The position numbers and the translations under genes are program-made. Below, piece after piece: positions 41,582 through 50,611 of a DNA stretch of 64,000 bases. Source of the stretch: Arctic95D-9 sp035967665. GTDB lineage: Bacteria > Verrucomicrobiota > Verrucomicrobiia > Verrucomicrobiales > DEV007. The stretch's first letter is position 1. The number at the start of each line of letters is the position of its first letter. The notes beneath the pieces are model-generated. The model saw only the letters and a program-made list of their open reading frames with translations. It was not told where the DNA came from and searched no databases. The stretch covers positions 124,001 through 188,000 of the forward strand of contig JAYWLB010000044.1 of assembly GCA_035967665.1 (NCBI GenBank), given 5' to 3'.

Positions 41582-42091
41582 ATGCAGAGATTTCTCATAA
41601 TATCAGTAATGTTTCTGATACTGTTGAGCGGTTCCTCACTATGCGACGCGGCTCAGTTTGATGATGCCTACTTTGATAAGATTAAAGGCAGTTGGGTAGG
41701 TGACGGGGAGCTGGTGGATTCCGCTGGTGTGACTACTGCGATTCATGAAGAATGGACGGCTGAATCTGAAGGAGAGCGCTTTCTGGTTCAGGGAACACGG
41801 CTTTCGGGTGAAGAGACTCAGGAGTTCCGCTGGGTTTTCACCTTCAATGCTTCGACGGAATTCTATGAATGTAGCTACTGGCATACAGGAATGGAAACAG
41901 AGATGAGATTTGAGGTGTCGCTGAACGGTAGTAAGGCGGAGTTGCGAACTCCCTTCGGAGATTCAGGAGGCGAGTTACTGGTTTCAAATTCTGTTGAGGG
42001 CAATACCATCGACGGTTTTGTGGAGATTACCGGCGGCAACGGTGAGGTGTTTCCGTTGGCGAAAATCAAACATACGAAAAGAGAGGACTAG
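41582..42091 (+). CDS. Hypothetical secreted lipocalin-like protein
   Basis: The 169-residue protein has a signal peptide (about residues 1-22) and a beta-rich mature part of about 145 residues. It has a GSWVGDGELVDSAG start, then eight or more strands (FRWVFTFNASTEFYECSYWH). The pattern recalls small calycin/lipocalin-like domains such as DUF1579, but no signature is decisive. It is 38 bases after nrnA and could be the end of that operon. Likely periplasmic, maybe binding a small ligand. Confidence 0.6.
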   Translation: MQRFLIISVMFLILLSGSSLCDAAQFDDAYFDKIKGSWVGDGELVDSAGVTTAIHEEWTAESEGERFLVQGTRLSGEETQEFRWVFTFNASTEFYECSYWHTGMETEMRFEVSLNGSKAELRTPFGDSGGELLVSNSVEGNTIDGFVEITGGNGEVFPLAKIKHTKRED

Positions 42092-42224
42092 TTTTGGCTT
42101 TCGAATTCAATTTCAGTCGCGCGCCAATGACCTTTCCGGAACCCATTCAAGGTCATGACGAGTCCCTGTCCGGGTGGGTTTTTCTGCATTTTCAACCGGG
42201 GCTGTTTTCTGGAGGAGCTGACTT

Positions 42225-42800
42225 ATGAGGTTCCCTTCATTGTTTTTGTGTTTCGGATTACCTGTCGCAATTTTGGTATTGGGTTTCAGTCTCGCCGGTT
42301 TCTTCGGCTTTAGAACGATTCCCCAGTTGATGGATGAAATTGGACGGGGGAATGTTCAGGCTGGATTCGAATTGTCGATTCCGAAGCCGGGTCGTTATAC
42401 GGTCTGGTCGGTGCTCGCGGAAGATGCCTCAGCGAGAGCTATCAAGGCAGAGCGGTTGGGACTCCCTCCCGGCGCACGTGTCTATCTTTACAGCAAAGAG
42501 ACTGGTCGCGAGATTCCATTGACGAAGTTGCTGCAGCAAAAAAAGGCGTATGGCGGGGAAGTGTCGGTTTCGCTGGGAACCTTCGATACGAATGCAGTTG
42601 ATCAGGTCGTTGAATTTAAAGCGACAGGTCTTCGTCGTAAAACCCTTGTCAGTGTAACTCCCGAGAACACCGCCGAAGCGGTGCGGGTTTTCGTCATGTT
42701 GCTGGGCATTGTTCTCGTCTCAATCGCTTTCGCTATCTTTGTATTCATTGTCCTGATTCATCGTCGCCAGCGTCTCGTCGCAGAGGCAAACCAGCCATAA
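42225..42800 (+). CDS. Hypothetical membrane protein with beta-rich extracytoplasmic domain
   Basis: The 191-residue protein has an N-terminal transmembrane segment (about residues 5-29), a domain of about 115 residues likely rich in strands (FELSIPKPGRYTVWSVLAED and ARVYLYSKETGREIPL), and a second transmembrane segment (about 157-180). A short basic tail RRQRLVAEANQP follows. The middle part probably faces the periplasm. I do not recognise a family. It is 64 bases before the NfeD-like gene, so both may act in membrane quality control, but this is only context. Confidence 0.6.
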   Translation: MRFPSLFLCFGLPVAILVLGFSLAGFFGFRTIPQLMDEIGRGNVQAGFELSIPKPGRYTVWSVLAEDASARAIKAERLGLPPGARVYLYSKETGREIPLTKLLQQKKAYGGEVSVSLGTFDTNAVDQVVEFKATGLRRKTLVSVTPENTAEAVRVFVMLLGIVLVSIAFAIFVFIVLIHRRQRLVAEANQP

Positions 42801-42863
42801 TGAATCGCTAAACCATTTCCGGTTTCCGGTGGACTGATTGGCGTTGTCTGAGTACGCTGAGGG

Positions 42864-45086
42864 ATGATTCGACGTCTTGCTCCGTGGACTTTTATCTTGT
42901 TGCTCCTGTTTTCAGGGGGTTCTCCGGAATGTGTTGCCGATGGAGAGAGTTCTCAGAGCGAGTCGGGAGAGAGTTGGAAGGGGAAGACGCTCGTCATTCC
43001 AGTGGCGGATTCGGATTTTAGTGACAGCCGGCTCGTCCGTGAATTGGACAGAATGTTCAGGAAAGCGGATCAGGAAAAGCCTGCCGCGATAATCTTCGAA
43101 ATACAGACCGGCATTGTCGCTCCCTGGGATAGTCAGCGGCGGATTCTCACATCGGTTCAGGGGCTCGAAGTGCCCACGATCGGTTATGTGAAGCAGTCGG
43201 GAATTGGATCCGGCGCAATGCTTTCTCTTGCTTGCGATGCCATTTATCTGGGGCCTTCCGCTATTGTGGGGGCCGCCGGAGTGAGTGATGAGGCGGAGGA
43301 TGATGAGAAGGCGAAATCGGCGAAGCTGGCGAGAGATCGATCCGTCATGAAAGCGATGGCCCGCAGTCTCGCCAAAGGACACGGTCATCGACCTGAGGTG
43401 GCGGAGGCCATGGTCGATGAGGGTGTAGAGGTCAGAATCGGGGAGGAAGTGATTTCGGCGAAGGGTGAGATTTTGACTCTCACAGCAGACGAGGCGATTC
43501 GGGATTTCGAAGGGCAGCCGCTATTTGCGAAAGGGGTAGCGAATGATGTCGTGGAAATCTTGAAAGCTGAAGGGCTCCCGGCTGAGCGGGTTCGAATCAG
43601 CGCCCGCGAGTTCGGAGAAACGGCAAGTCGGGCACGAGTCGGTGAGGCGCGATCTGAGAGCGGGAAATCAAGCGTGGATGAAAGCAATGAAAACGCGGCT
43701 GTTGAGTCAGAGTCTCTTTTCGGGCGGCGTGAAGAGGGTTCCTATGCCGGAAAAGTGGTCGTTTTGAAGGTCGGGCAGGATACCCTGGCGACGGGGGATG
43801 CCAGTTTTGAATTCATGAATCGGATTCTGAAAAAATCAGAGTTGGATGGAGCCGAGGCGGTGATTTTCGATATGGACACTCCCGGTGGCTACGCCTGGCA
43901 CACTGTTAGTCTCGTTTTAAACGGGTTGCAGAACGTGAGCTTTCCAACCTATACCTTCGTCAATTCGAGGGCGGAATCAGCAGGGGCGATCATCGCCATG
44001 GGAACGGATCACATTTACATGAAACCGGCGGCTTCAATCGGGTCGGCTCTCGTTGTCAGTGGTGCCGGGCAGGATTTGTCGGAATCGATGAACGACAAGG
44101 TCACTCAAATGATGATCGGGACAATTCGGAACGTCGCGGAGCTGAAAGGGCACAATCCAGACATCGGCGAAGCCTTTGTGACTCGGGAAAAGGAAGTGAA
44201 AATCGACGGGGTCGTGATTCACAAGGCCGGCAATGTTCTCAATTTGAACTCGATTCGGGCGACCGAGGAGATCGGGGGGAAACCCGTCCTCGCGAAAGGC
44301 ATTGCTCTGAGTATTGAGCAGTTGGTTGAAAGGGAAGGCCTCGAGGGCGAGATTGTGATGTCGGTCCCGCTGGGAATGGAGGCTTTTGCGCACTGGGTTC
44401 AAAAGCTGTCGTTTCTCCTCATTATTATCGGTCTGGCAGGGGCGTATCTGGAGATCAACAGTCCGGGCTTCGGCGTTCCCGGGCTGGTCAGTATTTCAGT
44501 GCTGTCCCTCTTCTTTTTCGGGAACTACCTTGCGGGTAATCTCGCGGGCTACGAACTCGCGGTCCTCCTTGTGCTGGGTTTGATTCTCATTGGCATCGAG
44601 GTGTTCCTCTTTCCCGGAGCGATTCTTCCGGGTGCGATCGGTGTCGGGGTCGTCGTCGTTTCTCTCGGGCTTGCAATGGTGGACCGGGTCGATCTGGAAT
44701 GGAAATGGGAGGGAATGCCGGACGCAAAAAGCTGGGGAGCTCTTCTGGGATCCGCTTTTTGGACTCTGATCGTCGGGATGGCGGGGGCTTTGATTGTCGC
44801 TCTGCTGGGAATGCGATTTTTACCGGATACGAAGCTGGGGAGTCGCCTCGTTTTGAAGGAAACCGTTGCTCAGGGGGCATCGATTGCAACGAGCCGGGAG
44901 ATTCCCGCCTCAGCTGATTATCTGGGTTTAAGTGGGGAAACGACGACGGATCTGGTCCCCTCCGGCAAAGGCATGTTCGATGGAAAATTACTTGATGTGG
45001 TTTCGGACGGCGAATTCATCAAACGCGGCGAAGCCGTCATCGTCTTGAGGCACGAAGGCAGCCGAATCGTCGTGGGGCGAGCTTAG
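42864..45086 (+). CDS. NfeD-like membrane protein with tandem ClpP/SppA-type serine protease domains
   Basis: The 740-residue protein has a signal peptide and two ClpP-fold domains of the type in NfeD1b (protease 1510-N). The first (about 40-245) has a Ser116 in QSGIGSGAML and a Lys near 152-154. The second (about 292-500) has Ser372 in RAESAGAIIAMG and Lys412. Both halves keep the same order, including KGH..P..AEA and ..GKPVLAKGIA-like segments, so this is an internal duplication. About four to five transmembrane segments (500-680) and a C-terminal OB-fold NfeD domain (about 685-740) follow. Normal NfeD1b has one protease domain and about 430-460 residues. The role is likely degradation of membrane-interacting peptides such as stomatin-linked substrates. 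No stomatin gene is adjacent. Confidence 0.88.
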   Translation: MIRRLAPWTFILLLLFSGGSPECVADGESSQSESGESWKGKTLVIPVADSDFSDSRLVRELDRMFRKADQEKPAAIIFEIQTGIVAPWDSQRRILTSVQGLEVPTIGYVKQSGIGSGAMLSLACDAIYLGPSAIVGAAGVSDEAEDDEKAKSAKLARDRSVMKAMARSLAKGHGHRPEVAEAMVDEGVEVRIGEEVISAKGEILTLTADEAIRDFEGQPLFAKGVANDVVEILKAEGLPAERVRISAREFGETASRARVGEARSESGKSSVDESNENAAVESESLFGRREEGSYAGKVVVLKVGQDTLATGDASFEFMNRILKKSELDGAEAVIFDMDTPGGYAWHTVSLVLNGLQNVSFPTYTFVNSRAESAGAIIAMGTDHIYMKPAASIGSALVVSGAGQDLSESMNDKVTQMMIGTIRNVAELKGHNPDIGEAFVTREKEVKIDGVVIHKAGNVLNLNSIRATEEIGGKPVLAKGIALSIEQLVEREGLEGEIVMSVPLGMEAFAHWVQKLSFLLIIIGLAGAYLEINSPGFGVPGLVSISVLSLFFFGNYLAGNLAGYELAVLLVLGLILIGIEVFLFPGAILPGAIGVGVVVVSLGLAMVDRVDLEWKWEGMPDAKSWGALLGSAFWTLIVGMAGALIVALLGMRFLPDTKLGSRLVLKETVAQGASIATSREIPASADYLGLSGETTTDLVPSGKGMFDGKLLDVVSDGEFIKRGEAVIVLRHEGSRIVVGRA

Positions 45087-45096
45087 TGCCGCGTTC

Positions 45097-46503
45097 TCAC
45101 ATCGGGGCGATTCGTTCGGCTCCGACGTCGGTGGTGAGGTTGACGTGATCGTTGAAGCTTTTGAGAATCAACGAGGCTTTCAATTCTGCATGTTCGGGAA
45201 TGTCCCAAAGATTGTTGTGTTCGTGCGGATCGGAGCTGAGATCGAAAAGCTCACCGAGACCGAGACTGTGGTAGACGACCAGTTTGTATTGCTCATCCCG
45301 GTACATCGTCGCAAAGGTGCCGTTCCCCTGGGTGAACTTGGGCGCAAGTGCGTCGAAATACTCACATCTCACTGATTCTCTGATCGGCGTATCCTCTGCC
45401 TTTTCGCCGGAGATGAGAGGGCGCAGGCTGATTCCCTGGTGGTAGTCCGGAATCGTCGCCCCGGCGAAATCGAGCAGCGTGGCCGAAAGGTCGAGCAGTT
45501 CCGTGAGCTGGTCAAAAGAGCCACCGCCATTGATCTCTTCCGGCCAGTGAAAGATGAGCGGCACCCTCACAAGTCCCTCGTAGAAACGGCACCCTTTGAA
45601 CATGAGTCCGTGATCGCCGAGCGTTTCGCCGTGGTCGCTCGTGAACACGATGAGCGTATTATCTGCCTGTCCACTTGCTTTAAGGTGATCCCAGAGTCTT
45701 CCGAACTCGTCGTCGATCAGGGCGATCATGGCGTAGTATTTCGCCTGAGCGTCCTTTGCTTCGCATTCCTCCGGCGTTCGGGAACCGGTTTGAAAATCGG
45801 CGTCTTTCAGCTTCTCCTGAGCTGCGATGTCACTTTCCTGAAAGTGCGGTCCCGGCATCGCTTCGGGATCAAATTTGGACTCGTAGGATTTGGGCGGAAT
45901 GAAAGGGGGATGCGGGTCGTAGACGTTGATGTTAAGCATCCACGGTTCCCCGTCGTCATGACGGTCAATAAACTCGATTGCCCGCGTCGTCGCCCAGGTC
46001 GTCTGATGAAATTCGGCGGGGACACCCTCTTCGGAAGCCCGCATTGCAGTGAGGTCGCCTCCCTGCTCCCTGACCCAGTCGGCGTAGTCGTGTTCACCTT
46101 TGGGCCAGTCATCGCGTGGCGCGTGGCTGAATTGCCAGGTCGTGAAGCCGTCATCCTCAATGCGGGGTTCGGTTCGATAGCCGGAGCTTTGAAGGTGGAA
46201 TTTTCCAATCATACCACAGTCGTAGCCCTGATCAGCGATCAGTTTGCTGATGAGGGGGATTCCTTCGGGGAAGGTCGCGTTTCCGTTGCGGGTGTTGTGC
46301 AGGCGGGAGGGATAAAGCCCTGTCATGACGCTGCTGCGGCTCGGGGTGCAAATGGGGCTCTGGCAGTATGTGTGCGTAAAAGCGGCACCTCCTGCGACGA
46401 GGGAATCGATCACCGGCGTTTTGGCATAGGGATTACCGAGGGCTCCGATGGTGTCAAAGCGCTGTTGATCGGTGCAGTACCAGAGAATGTTGGGGCGTTT
46501 CAT
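45097..46503 (-). CDS. Sulfatase (formylglycine type)
   Basis: The 468-residue protein belongs to the sulfatase/alkaline phosphatase superfamily. PNILWYCTDQQRFDT carries the first metal-binding Asp. CTPSRSSVMTGLYPSR has the C-x-P-S-R signature whose Cys becomes formylglycine, needing an FGE partner that is not in this window. FTSDHGETLGDHG holds the other metal ligands. There is no signal peptide, so it appears cytosolic, unlike most of its relatives, which are exported. It would hydrolyse a sulfate ester or phosphonate of an internalised sugar or small molecule. It converges with the NfeD gene (10-base gap). Confidence 0.93.
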   Translation of the reverse strand: MKRPNILWYCTDQQRFDTIGALGNPYAKTPVIDSLVAGGAAFTHTYCQSPICTPSRSSVMTGLYPSRLHNTRNGNATFPEGIPLISKLIADQGYDCGMIGKFHLQSSGYRTEPRIEDDGFTTWQFSHAPRDDWPKGEHDYADWVREQGGDLTAMRASEEGVPAEFHQTTWATTRAIEFIDRHDDGEPWMLNINVYDPHPPFIPPKSYESKFDPEAMPGPHFQESDIAAQEKLKDADFQTGSRTPEECEAKDAQAKYYAMIALIDDEFGRLWDHLKASGQADNTLIVFTSDHGETLGDHGLMFKGCRFYEGLVRVPLIFHWPEEINGGGSFDQLTELLDLSATLLDFAGATIPDYHQGISLRPLISGEKAEDTPIRESVRCEYFDALAPKFTQGNGTFATMYRDEQYKLVVYHSLGLGELFDLSSDPHEHNNLWDIPEHAELKASLILKSFNDHVNLTTDVGAERIAPM

Positions 46504-46597
46504 TTAAAGGGGGGGGTAGAGCCTTGGTCGTGAGCCCTGCAGTGTATGAGAAAACTTGGAAGTTGCAAAACGACATCGCCACGCGTAAAGAAATCGC

Positions 46598-46909
46598 ATG
46601 AAATCGTTGCGTCATATGTTGATCCTGGTTGGAGCTGCCGGCCTTGCTATCACAGGGTGTGAGCCCCATAATTTTGAAGACACCAAGAGGCTTCACATGG
46701 AACATGGTGAGCATGGGGAAGGTGAGCATCACGGTGACGATCATCATGCCGGTGATCACAAGACAGAGGGGCACGATGATCATCACAAAGAGGATCACAA
46801 GAAAGACGCTCACAAAGAGGATCACGCTCATGGCGGGAAGAAGGCTGAAGAGCCGGCCGAGCCTAAAGCAGAAGCGAAAAAGGAAGCACCTCGTAAAACG
46901 GGACTCTAA
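46598..46909 (+). CDS. Small histidine-rich lipoprotein
   Basis: The 103-residue protein has a lipobox (LAITGC, Cys about 21), so it should be lipidated and anchored in a membrane. Residues about 34-80 are dominated by His, Asp, Glu and Lys in repeated HDDHHKEDH-like blocks. A Lys/Glu/Pro/Ala-rich tail follows. The composition points to reversible binding of Zn, Ni, Cu or Co, as storage, buffering or delivery, but no family is identified. A strong terminator ends the transcript, which stands alone between a sulfatase and an MBL-fold lipoprotein. Confidence 0.75.
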   Translation: MKSLRHMLILVGAAGLAITGCEPHNFEDTKRLHMEHGEHGEGEHHGDDHHAGDHKTEGHDDHHKEDHKKDAHKEDHAHGGKKAEEPAEPKAEAKKEAPRKTGL

Positions 46910-46932
46910 GAACCTCGTGTTTTTCAATTTGG

Positions 46933-46965
46933 TGGCGGGAAGCGATGCTTTCCGCCATTTTTTTT
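46933..46965 (+). terminator. Terminator of the His-rich lipoprotein gene
   Basis: An 11-bp stem, TGGCGGGAAGC/GCTTTCCGCCA with one G-U pair, has a 3-base loop. It is followed by eight T. Confidence 0.93.
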
Positions 46966-46973
46966 GCCCTGAT

Positions 46974-47930
46974 TTATTTCAGCGTCAGGGTGTGAAAGTA
47001 GTCCATTGCAACCAGTTTGCCGGGAAGTGCCTCAGCCTTGTGGGTGGCGATGACCCGTGGAAAATCTGAAAGGGTGGAGAACTGAAATCCTTTCGAGAGC
47101 GGGAGGAAGAAATTATCCTGATGGCTCGCGATGACGATTTCCGGATTGAGTTGTCTCACCGCATCCGCGTAGCGCTTCTGGCTGTCTTTCACCGCGACAC
47201 CGACGATCGCGAGATCGACATCGGATACCGGCGGCATCAGGTCGGGGATTCCCCCTGATTCAACATAGATACGTTGTCCCTCGATCTCGATGAGGAAGGC
47301 GAGAGGGACGCCGATCCTCCAGTCTTTGGGTCTCGAAGGTGCGGCCGGAAGCGGTTCCCCGATCAGGCCCGGATAGGGAATTCTGCCGAGAACGCGGTCG
47401 TGAGCCGCTTCAAGGACGCGGACTTTCGCTTTTCCGACGCGGTAGATTTTGCCGGGGCTGGAGGGAAGCAACGAGCGACGTGAGACGCCACTCGCCTCAG
47501 AAAGCAGAGTCGCTGTTTTTGACCCGATGATGACCCCGCCGAATTGACGCTGCATCGCGGGAACATCGAAAAGGTGGTCAAAGTGGCCATGCGTAACCAG
47601 AAAACCGTCGATTGATTTGGGTATCGCCGCGAGTCGGGCCACTTCGCGCAGGATTGAAGGGGACGATTCGACCGGGGCGTTGAGGATGACCTCGCGCATC
47701 GGAATACGCGAGAGGTAGGGGTCGATGACAATGGTCGAGTCTTTCGACTTTACGACGTATCCATTGGTTCCCAGGTAGGTGATCTGAACCTCGTTTCCCG
47801 TGGGCCCTGGTATTTCCCCGGCAGGTTGGCCGACGAGAAGATCCTCGTATGGGGCAAGCCGGTTTGAGCAACTGCTGAGCGAAAGAGCCAGCCCCAGAGC
47901 CAGAAGTGAGGGTGCGAAAAAGCGGGACAT
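46974..47930 (-). CDS. MBL-fold metallohydrolase lipoprotein
   Basis: The 318-residue protein has a lipobox (LSLSSC, Cys about 21), so it should be a membrane-anchored lipoprotein. It has a metallo-beta-lactamase fold of the UlaG/NAPE-PLD type: ITYLGTNGYVVKSKDSTIVIDP, the metal motif THGHFDH (about residue 114), AAHDRVLG, and IASHQDNF near the C-terminus. Members hydrolyse phospholipid-like or lactone substrates; the substrate here is not evident. Its start codon overlaps the cyclase stop by one base (TGATG), indicating translational coupling. Confidence 0.85.
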   Translation of the reverse strand: MSRFFAPSLLALGLALSLSSCSNRLAPYEDLLVGQPAGEIPGPTGNEVQITYLGTNGYVVKSKDSTIVIDPYLSRIPMREVILNAPVESSPSILREVARLAAIPKSIDGFLVTHGHFDHLFDVPAMQRQFGGVIIGSKTATLLSEASGVSRRSLLPSSPGKIYRVGKAKVRVLEAAHDRVLGRIPYPGLIGEPLPAAPSRPKDWRIGVPLAFLIEIEGQRIYVESGGIPDLMPPVSDVDLAIVGVAVKDSQKRYADAVRQLNPEIVIASHQDNFFLPLSKGFQFSTLSDFPRVIATHKAEALPGKLVAMDYFHTLTLK

Positions 47931-49384
47931 CAGTGGCTGACCTGGTGGAGGATGAGATGATCACGGCGGCCGCGGATTTCCATCGGCTCAAGTTCTTTGG
48001 CGTCCGGTTTAGGATTCGAGGCCTCCCACGTGGAATGTGAAATCAGAATCTCGCAGCCAACTTCTTTGGTCAGTCCTTCGATCCGGGCGGCGGTGTTTAC
48101 GGTGTCGCCGATGGCGGTGTATTCTTTTCGCATTGGCGATCCAATCGTTCCCACGACTGCGGGACCGGTATTGACGCCAACACCGATGCGAATGGCCTCG
48201 AAGCCTTCTTTCTCCAGCTTTTTGTTGAGTTCCGTGAGACCGCGTATCATCTCGATAGCCGCGCTGGTCGCATCGTTGGCATGTTGGGGGTAGTTTCCCG
48301 TAGCTCCGAACAGAGCCATGATTCCATCTCCGATGAGCTGATTCACGATGCCGCCATTGGCTTCGATAATTCCGGTCATGGTCTCGTGGTAAAGATTAAG
48401 GAGTCGCACGGCTTCTTTGGGGCTCAGGCTTTCGCAACGGGTCGTGAATCCGCGGATATCGGCGAAGAGAACGGAAAGAATACGGTCAACCCCTGAGAGC
48501 TCTTCCTTCGCTTCGAGAAGCTCATGAGCGATTTTGGCACCGACGTGGCGACCGAATGTATTGGTGACATGTTCTTTCTCTCTCAGTCCCGCGACCATGG
48601 AGTTAAACTCGTCGGCAAGATCTCCGAACTCGTCGGCTCTCATGTTGTCGAGGTGCACGTTGAGGTCGCCTTTACCGATGGCCTGCGCTGCGTTTCTCAG
48701 GGTTTCCACGGGCTGGGCGACGAGTCGGCCCATGAGAATACTACTGACGATGGCGCAGAAGATTCCCACGGCCGCGACGCTGATCGCAAAGCTGAAGTTC
48801 TTCGCTTCAGGGGCGGGGGAGAGAAAGAGGAGCAGGAGTGTGAGAATGGGGCAAATGCTCGCAGCGATGGTCCAGAGGCTGCCGCGGCCCGAAATGGAAA
48901 GGCGAAAGGCACACCGGGTTTTACTCGGGCTCGTTTTGGAGAAAAAATATTTAAAGAGCAAGGCCTGGCGCGCGCAATCGATCGAAAAATAGCCGATTGT
49001 CAGGGCAATGAAGGTCGCTACACCCACTGAGACGGGGAGGTGAAAAAAGACGTGCGGATTGATTGCTTCACCGGTGGCCTGGAGGGTCGAGAGGAGGACA
49101 GGGATGCAAAATATCCACCCGGCGGCAGCGATGAGCGTTGCTGCGAGCGGAAGGTTAACGACCCGTCGCTGATTTTTCTCCTGATCCGCTCTCGAAGCGG
49201 GGGCTTTTCGTAAACGGAATACGAAGACGCCCCACAAGACTACGAGGATCGGATAAGCGATCAGGTTGTAGTGGGAAATGCCTTTTTCCAAAGCCTGCTG
49301 TTGATTCGCGGACAGCAGTGGATTGAGGTGGGTGAGGTTGTATTGAATGTTGAAAACACTTCCAATCGCCTGCGCGATGAACAT
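47930..49384 (-). CDS. Membrane adenylate/guanylate cyclase with HAMP domain
   Basis: The product listed is 484 residues from ATG 49384. It has four to six transmembrane segments (to about 230), a HAMP domain (about 228-280, RLVAQPVETLRNAAQAIG), and a class III cyclase domain (about 300-465) starting with SVLFADIRGFTTRCESLSP. VNQLIGDGIMALFG holds the second metal Asp. The cyclase makes cAMP or cGMP; which one is not settled by motif. The ATG would cut the first transmembrane segment, since the frame stays open about 40 codons upstream with protein-like sequence but no ATG, GTG or TTG. A GTG at 49511 lies in a neighbouring frame, so a frameshift in the run of five C is possible. Confidence 0.85.
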   Translation of the reverse strand: MFIAQAIGSVFNIQYNLTHLNPLLSANQQQALEKGISHYNLIAYPILVVLWGVFVFRLRKAPASRADQEKNQRRVVNLPLAATLIAAAGWIFCIPVLLSTLQATGEAINPHVFFHLPVSVGVATFIALTIGYFSIDCARQALLFKYFFSKTSPSKTRCAFRLSISGRGSLWTIAASICPILTLLLLFLSPAPEAKNFSFAISVAAVGIFCAIVSSILMGRLVAQPVETLRNAAQAIGKGDLNVHLDNMRADEFGDLADEFNSMVAGLREKEHVTNTFGRHVGAKIAHELLEAKEELSGVDRILSVLFADIRGFTTRCESLSPKEAVRLLNLYHETMTGIIEANGGIVNQLIGDGIMALFGATGNYPQHANDATSAAIEMIRGLTELNKKLEKEGFEAIRIGVGVNTGPAVVGTIGSPMRKEYTAIGDTVNTAARIEGLTKEVGCEILISHSTWEASNPKPDAKELEPMEIRGRRDHLILHQVSH

Positions 49385-49541
49385 CAGAATGAAAACCGCA
49401 ATGAGAGATTTGATAGGGGGACGGAGGTGTTCTGACGGTCTGCTTTCGACGGGCCGGTCGTTCTCTCTTCTCGCTATTTCTGATTCCTCTTTGATATCTA
49501 ATTCTTGGCACGGTTACCTATCCCTGTCGATTCCGTATCAC

Positions 49542-49576
49542 AAAAAAGGCCGGAGCGTTTCCGCATCCGGCCTTAA
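49542..49576 (-). terminator. Terminator of the DUF1080 gene
   Basis: On the minus strand a 9-bp stem (AAGGCCGGA/TCCGGCCTT) is followed by six T, about 25 bases past the stop of the DUF1080 gene. Confidence 0.92.
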
Positions 49577-49601
49577 GGTAAATTGACTCAAACGTCTTTG
49601 A

Positions 49602-50465
49602 TCAGTCGTTTGTGGTGAAATCCAACTCGCGGACCCAGATGTTCCGGAAGCGGGTCGGATTGTTGTGGTTCTGCAGCTTGAGTGGACCGCGCTCGAGAAC
49701 GGTGTTGTAGTTCGCAACTTTCTTATGGCCCGACGGCCCGAGGTAGGGCTGACGGTGATGAGTGAGAACTCCGTTATGAAGCACAGTGATGTAGGCCTTC
49801 TTGAGGAGATTGCCTTCGGCATCCCACTTGGGAGCTTCGAAAACAATGTCGTAAGTCTGCCATTCCCCTGGAGGGCGGCAGGCGTTTACGAGAGGTGGCT
49901 TGTAGCCGTAGATGGCGGATGCCTGGCCGTCGGCATAGCTCTCGTTGTTGTAGGAATCGAGCACCTGGAGTTCGTAGGAACCGAGGAAGAAAATCCCGCT
50001 GTTGCCGCGGCCCTGTGAGTTGCCTTCCACCTTTTCGGGAGTCGCGAACTCGATGTGAAGCTGGACGTCACCAAACTCGCGTTTGGTTCTGGTGTAGCCA
50101 CCCACTCCGGTTCCTGCTGGCGGAACCTCAAGGTATCCGTCTTTTACGATCCAATCAGAGGGAGAGCCGTCTTTGTCCATGATCCACTCATCGGCATTGG
50201 TTCCGTCGAAGAGAACGATCGCATCAGAGGGAGCGCTTGAAGCCGTTTCACCGGGTGTGACCACTTCAGGACGGGGACGGGCGTCATCGTGCACGCGCCA
50301 CTTTCCGCCGGGGAGGAATGGGGTGTCGGTGTAGCCGGTTGGTTGCTCTTTGGGCTTTTCAGCAGCAGCTTTCCCGCTGTCCTTCTTTTTGGCTTCGTCG
50401 GCAATGGCCGAACCAAGCGCCAGATTGGCGAGAGCGCAGAGGATTAGAAATGGTGTCAGTCTCAT
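49602..50465 (-). CDS. DUF1080 (3-keto-disaccharide hydrolase) secreted protein
   Basis: The 287-residue protein has a signal peptide (about residues 1-22), then a Lys/Pro linker and a DUF1080 domain (about 80-285). The domain has IVLFDGTNADEW, the DWIVKDGYLEVPP stretch, the GNSGIFFLGSYELQVLDSY segment and FRNIWVRELDF at the end. The domain has a jelly-roll fold related to concanavalin-type glucanases. Some members hydrolyse 3-keto-glycosides or bind carbohydrate. It is common in Verrucomicrobia and Planctomycetes with Gfo/Idh/MocA genes, one of which is at 16.1 kb. It has its own terminator. Confidence 0.9.
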   Translation of the reverse strand: MRLTPFLILCALANLALGSAIADEAKKKDSGKAAAEKPKEQPTGYTDTPFLPGGKWRVHDDARPRPEVVTPGETASSAPSDAIVLFDGTNADEWIMDKDGSPSDWIVKDGYLEVPPAGTGVGGYTRTKREFGDVQLHIEFATPEKVEGNSQGRGNSGIFFLGSYELQVLDSYNNESYADGQASAIYGYKPPLVNACRPPGEWQTYDIVFEAPKWDAEGNLLKKAYITVLHNGVLTHHRQPYLGPSGHKKVANYNTVLERGPLKLQNHNNPTRFRNIWVRELDFTTND

Positions 50466-50611
50466 AGATTTTAGTGGGGAATGGTGTCATGAATTGAACG
50501 GCGTGACAATGGCAGGATGACGGAAAAACCCCGTTTCTGAATTGAGCAGTCTTTCAAAAAGTGGTTTGAGATTCGCTGAGTAGATACGACGATTCCTTCT
50601 CCGCGCCTTCT

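Noticed and set aside
45439..46533. 364-codon plus-strand open frame over the sulfatase gene
   Set aside because: Antisense shadow of a gene with intact sulfatase motifs. High GC in third positions makes long antisense frames common here.
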